6,810 nt of DNA, from contig JAQTYP010000190.1 in the NCBI GenBank assembly GCA_028688235.1, forward strand, positions 1 to 6,810. Reading direction: 5' to 3'. This document shows positions 5,177 through 6,810 of the stretch, in pieces. The notes under the pieces are model-generated. The model saw nothing but the letters and a program-made list of their open reading frames with translations. It was not told the DNA's origin and did no database searches. The DNA comes from Methylomonas sp. GTDB lineage: Bacteria > Pseudomonadota > Gammaproteobacteria > Methylococcales > Methylomonadaceae. Position numbers and translations under genes: made by a program. Within the stretch, counting starts at the first letter, position 1. Every line of letters begins with the position of its first letter.

Positions 5177-5331
5177 TTGGCATAACCCCATTGCTGGAAC
5201 TGCGCCTGCATCGCTGCATCCTCTTTAAAGGCTTGATAGTAAATATATTCTTGGGCTAAATCCTGGTGCATTGCCGGAAATTGTACGCGATATAGGGTTT
5301 GCAACTCGTCCCGTGTCAAGCCTAAGACCAT
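5173..5331 (-). CDS. 52-codon ORF, possible remnant of a larger gene
   Basis: The ORF lies in the 160-nt gap between the GGDEF-EAL stop and fic. It begins with MVLGLTRDELQTLYRVQFPA and ends QAQFQQWGYAK. Its TGA overlaps the preferred fic ATG, and its ATG lies 5 nt after the GGDEF-EAL stop. The frame stays open upstream to 5403, inside the 3' end of the GGDEF-EAL gene, and reads RQLLAVSALAAMVLGLTRDE there. This looks like protein coding and not chance. The stretch LGLTRDELQTLYRVQFP resembles, from memory, the C-terminal part of some DNA methyltransferase/restriction-type proteins (LGLTLDELLTIYRVQFPV). It may therefore be the 3' remnant of such a gene. No Shine-Dalgarno is clear. It could also be a genuine small protein translated with fic. 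Confidence 0.4.
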   Translation of the reverse strand: MVLGLTRDELQTLYRVQFPAMHQDLAQEYIYYQAFKEDAAMQAQFQQWGYAK

Positions 5332-5336
5332 GGCTG

Positions 5337-6810
5337 CTAGGGCTGAAACAGCGAGGAGCTGACGGGGCGCCAGTCGGCTTTGATGAACTTGGATTTGTAG
5401 TGGTCATGGATAGGGTGGCCTTGAAAATGTTGGCAAAAATTCCCGAAATCTTCCGCCGGCATGGGTTGAGCCAATAAATAGCCTTGCAACAAATGGCAAC
5501 CCTCATGATGCAGAAAGTCGGCATGCTGGATGCTTTCGACGCCTTCGGCTATCACTTCCAAGCCAAGGCCGCGGGCCATCGCGATGATGGCGCGTATGAT
5601 AGTCGCATCGCTGGGGTCGTCTATGCAGTCCCGCACAAAGGATTGATCGATTTTCAGCACATCCAGCGGAAATTGCTTTAGGTAGCTCAAATTGGAATAA
5701 CCGGTGCCGAAGTCATCGACGGCAAAGCGCAAGCCGGCAGCCCTCAGTTGCGAGAATGTGCGCTGACTTTCTTCGGTCGGCCTGAGCAGGCAGCTTTCCG
5801 TCAGTTCCAGCTCCAGGCTGCCCGGCGAATCGGGTAGCAGGCGGGACAAGATTTCCAGTGTCCGCTTGGCAAAATTGGGATGCCAAAATTGCGGCGGCGC
5901 GACGTTGACGCCGACATGAAAGGCACGGTCGACGAGGCCGGCCCTGCGCCAGCCGGCGAGAGCCGTCAGCGCGGATTCCATGACCCATTCGCCTATCGGT
6001 AATATCAATCCGGTTTCTTCGGCGAGCGGAATGAATTCCGCCGGCGATACCCAGGTGTCTTTGAAACGCCAGCGCAACAAGGCCTCGGCACCCACCAGCC
6101 TGCCGCTCTGCGCATCGTATTTGGGCTGAAAATGCAAGGTCAGTTCGTTCTGCGCCAAGGCCTTTTTCAAGCCGTTTTCCAGATTCAGCCGGCGGATGCC
6201 GCGTTGTTGTAACGATGGGTCGTAAAAACGATAAGTGTTGCGGCCGCTTTCCTTGGCTTCGTACATCGCACAATCGGCATTACGCGTCAGCAGCTCTCCG
6301 CTTTCACCGTCGTGAGGGTAAAAAGCGATGCCTATGCTGAAACTGGTGCTGATTTCGTGATCGTTGATCGAAAATGGCCGGCTGAGAGATTCGCCGATTT
6401 GATGAGCGACACGGCTGGCATCGTGCTTGGCCTGATCGTAATCCGGGTTCAAATCGTTCAATATCACGATGAATTCGTCGCCCCCCATACGGGCCACCGT
6501 GTCGCAAGCCCTGAGTTGTTTGCGTAAACGCTTGGCGACACTTTGTAGCAAATTGTCGCCGCAGGAGTGGCCCAAGGTATCGTTAACATATTTGAAGCGA
6601 TCCAGATCGAGAAACATCACGGCGGCTGATTTTTGCCGGCGACGCGCCTGGCTGACCGATATTTTCAAATGATCTTTCAACAATGTACGGTTGGCGAGTC
6701 CTGTCAGGTCGTCGTAAAACGCCTGGCGTTCCAACATGGCTTGGTAACTTTGCACCTCGTTTCGGTAATGGCGCAGCCAGTTGTTCATCAGATTGGAGGC
6801 CTGTACTAAA
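5337..6810 (-). CDS. GGDEF-EAL hybrid protein for c-di-GMP turnover (5' partial)
   Basis: This protein carries both a diguanylate cyclase domain (makes c-di-GMP) and an EAL phosphodiesterase domain (degrades it). Numbering from the ATG at 6788, GGDEF spans about 23-190. It has FLDLDRFKYVND (59-70), an intact GGDEF (102-106) and an RxxD inhibitory site (Arg93-Asp96) five residues before it. EAL spans about 203-455, with EALLRW (235-240), Asn295 in VNVAPPQF, ELELTE (326-331), DDFGTGYSNL (358-367), KID (379-381), AEGVE (414-418) and QGYLLAQPM (435-443). All catalytic and metal-binding residues I can check are present, so both activities are possible. No Shine-Dalgarno precedes the 6788 ATG, and the frame stays open to the right edge (LVQASNL before MNNWL). 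The protein therefore probably starts outside the window with a sensor or membrane domain. The C-terminal tail after 455 is not part of the EAL fold. Confidence 0.9.
   Translation of the reverse strand, partial: LVQASNLMNNWLRHYRNEVQSYQAMLERQAFYDDLTGLANRTLLKDHLKISVSQARRRQKSAAVMFLDLDRFKYVNDTLGHSCGDNLLQSVAKRLRKQLRACDTVARMGGDEFIVILNDLNPDYDQAKHDASRVAHQIGESLSRPFSINDHEISTSFSIGIAFYPHDGESGELLTRNADCAMYEAKESGRNTYRFYDPSLQQRGIRRLNLENGLKKALAQNELTLHFQPKYDAQSGRLVGAEALLRWRFKDTWVSPAEFIPLAEETGLILPIGEWVMESALTALAGWRRAGLVDRAFHVGVNVAPPQFWHPNFAKRTLEILSRLLPDSPGSLELELTESCLLRPTEESQRTFSQLRAAGLRFAVDDFGTGYSNLSYLKQFPLDVLKIDQSFVRDCIDDPSDATIIRAIIAMARGLGLEVIAEGVESIQHADFLHHEGCHLLQGYLLAQPMPAEDFGNFCQHFQGHPIHDHYKSKFIKADWRPVSSSLFQP

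Noticed and set aside
5713..6273. 186-codon ORF in another frame of the GGDEF-EAL gene
   Set aside because: It is a shadow of the EAL and GGDEF coding sequence. Its translation is Arg- and Gly-rich, while the main frame carries all catalytic motifs.

Overview
The window looks like chromosomal DNA of a Gram-negative gammaproteobacterium of roughly balanced GC content. It carries an ExbB-ExbD-TonB energy-transduction operon, a periplasmic PepSY protein, a NarL/LuxR-type regulator and a hybrid GGDEF-EAL protein. A methanotroph-like genome (Methylomonas or Methylobacter type) would fit the style of the genes and repeats. That is an impression and not something the sequence proves.

Layout. Bases 1-1668 (+) hold the 3' part of an exbB-like gene, then exbD and tonB, joined by two ATGA stop/start overlaps. 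They form one inner-membrane machine that uses proton motive force to drive TonB-dependent outer-membrane transport. A hairpin at 1745-1779 separates this operon from a block transcribed on the minus strand. In transcription order that block has an antitoxin-like gene (3543-3217), a broken PIN-domain toxin (3220-3005), a LuxR/NarL-family regulator with a degenerate receiver (3008-2388) and a secreted protein with two PepSY repeats (2317-1787). The first three are linked by GTGA overlaps. The PepSY gene has its own candidate promoter, with a perfect 17-bp palindrome at the expected transcription start.

Bases 3544-4348 contain no convincing gene. They are filled by repeats: a 480-bp element bounded by perfect 22-bp inverted repeats, which looks like a non-autonomous (MITE-like) element; a compact 75-bp double-hairpin repeat (4132-4206); and a looser inverted repeat that runs into the end of the fic gene and may terminate it.

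Bases 4349-6810 (-) hold, in transcription order, a GGDEF-EAL protein cut by the right window edge, a 52-codon ORF that may be a gene remnant, and a class II Fic AMP-transferase-type protein whose internal start overlaps the stop of the small ORF.

No complete new system is evident. The points most worth following are the decayed toxin-antitoxin pair now translationally joined to a regulator gene, the palindrome in the PepSY promoter, the MITE-like element, and the 52-codon ORF between the c-di-GMP gene and fic. No rRNA, tRNA or CRISPR array was seen.
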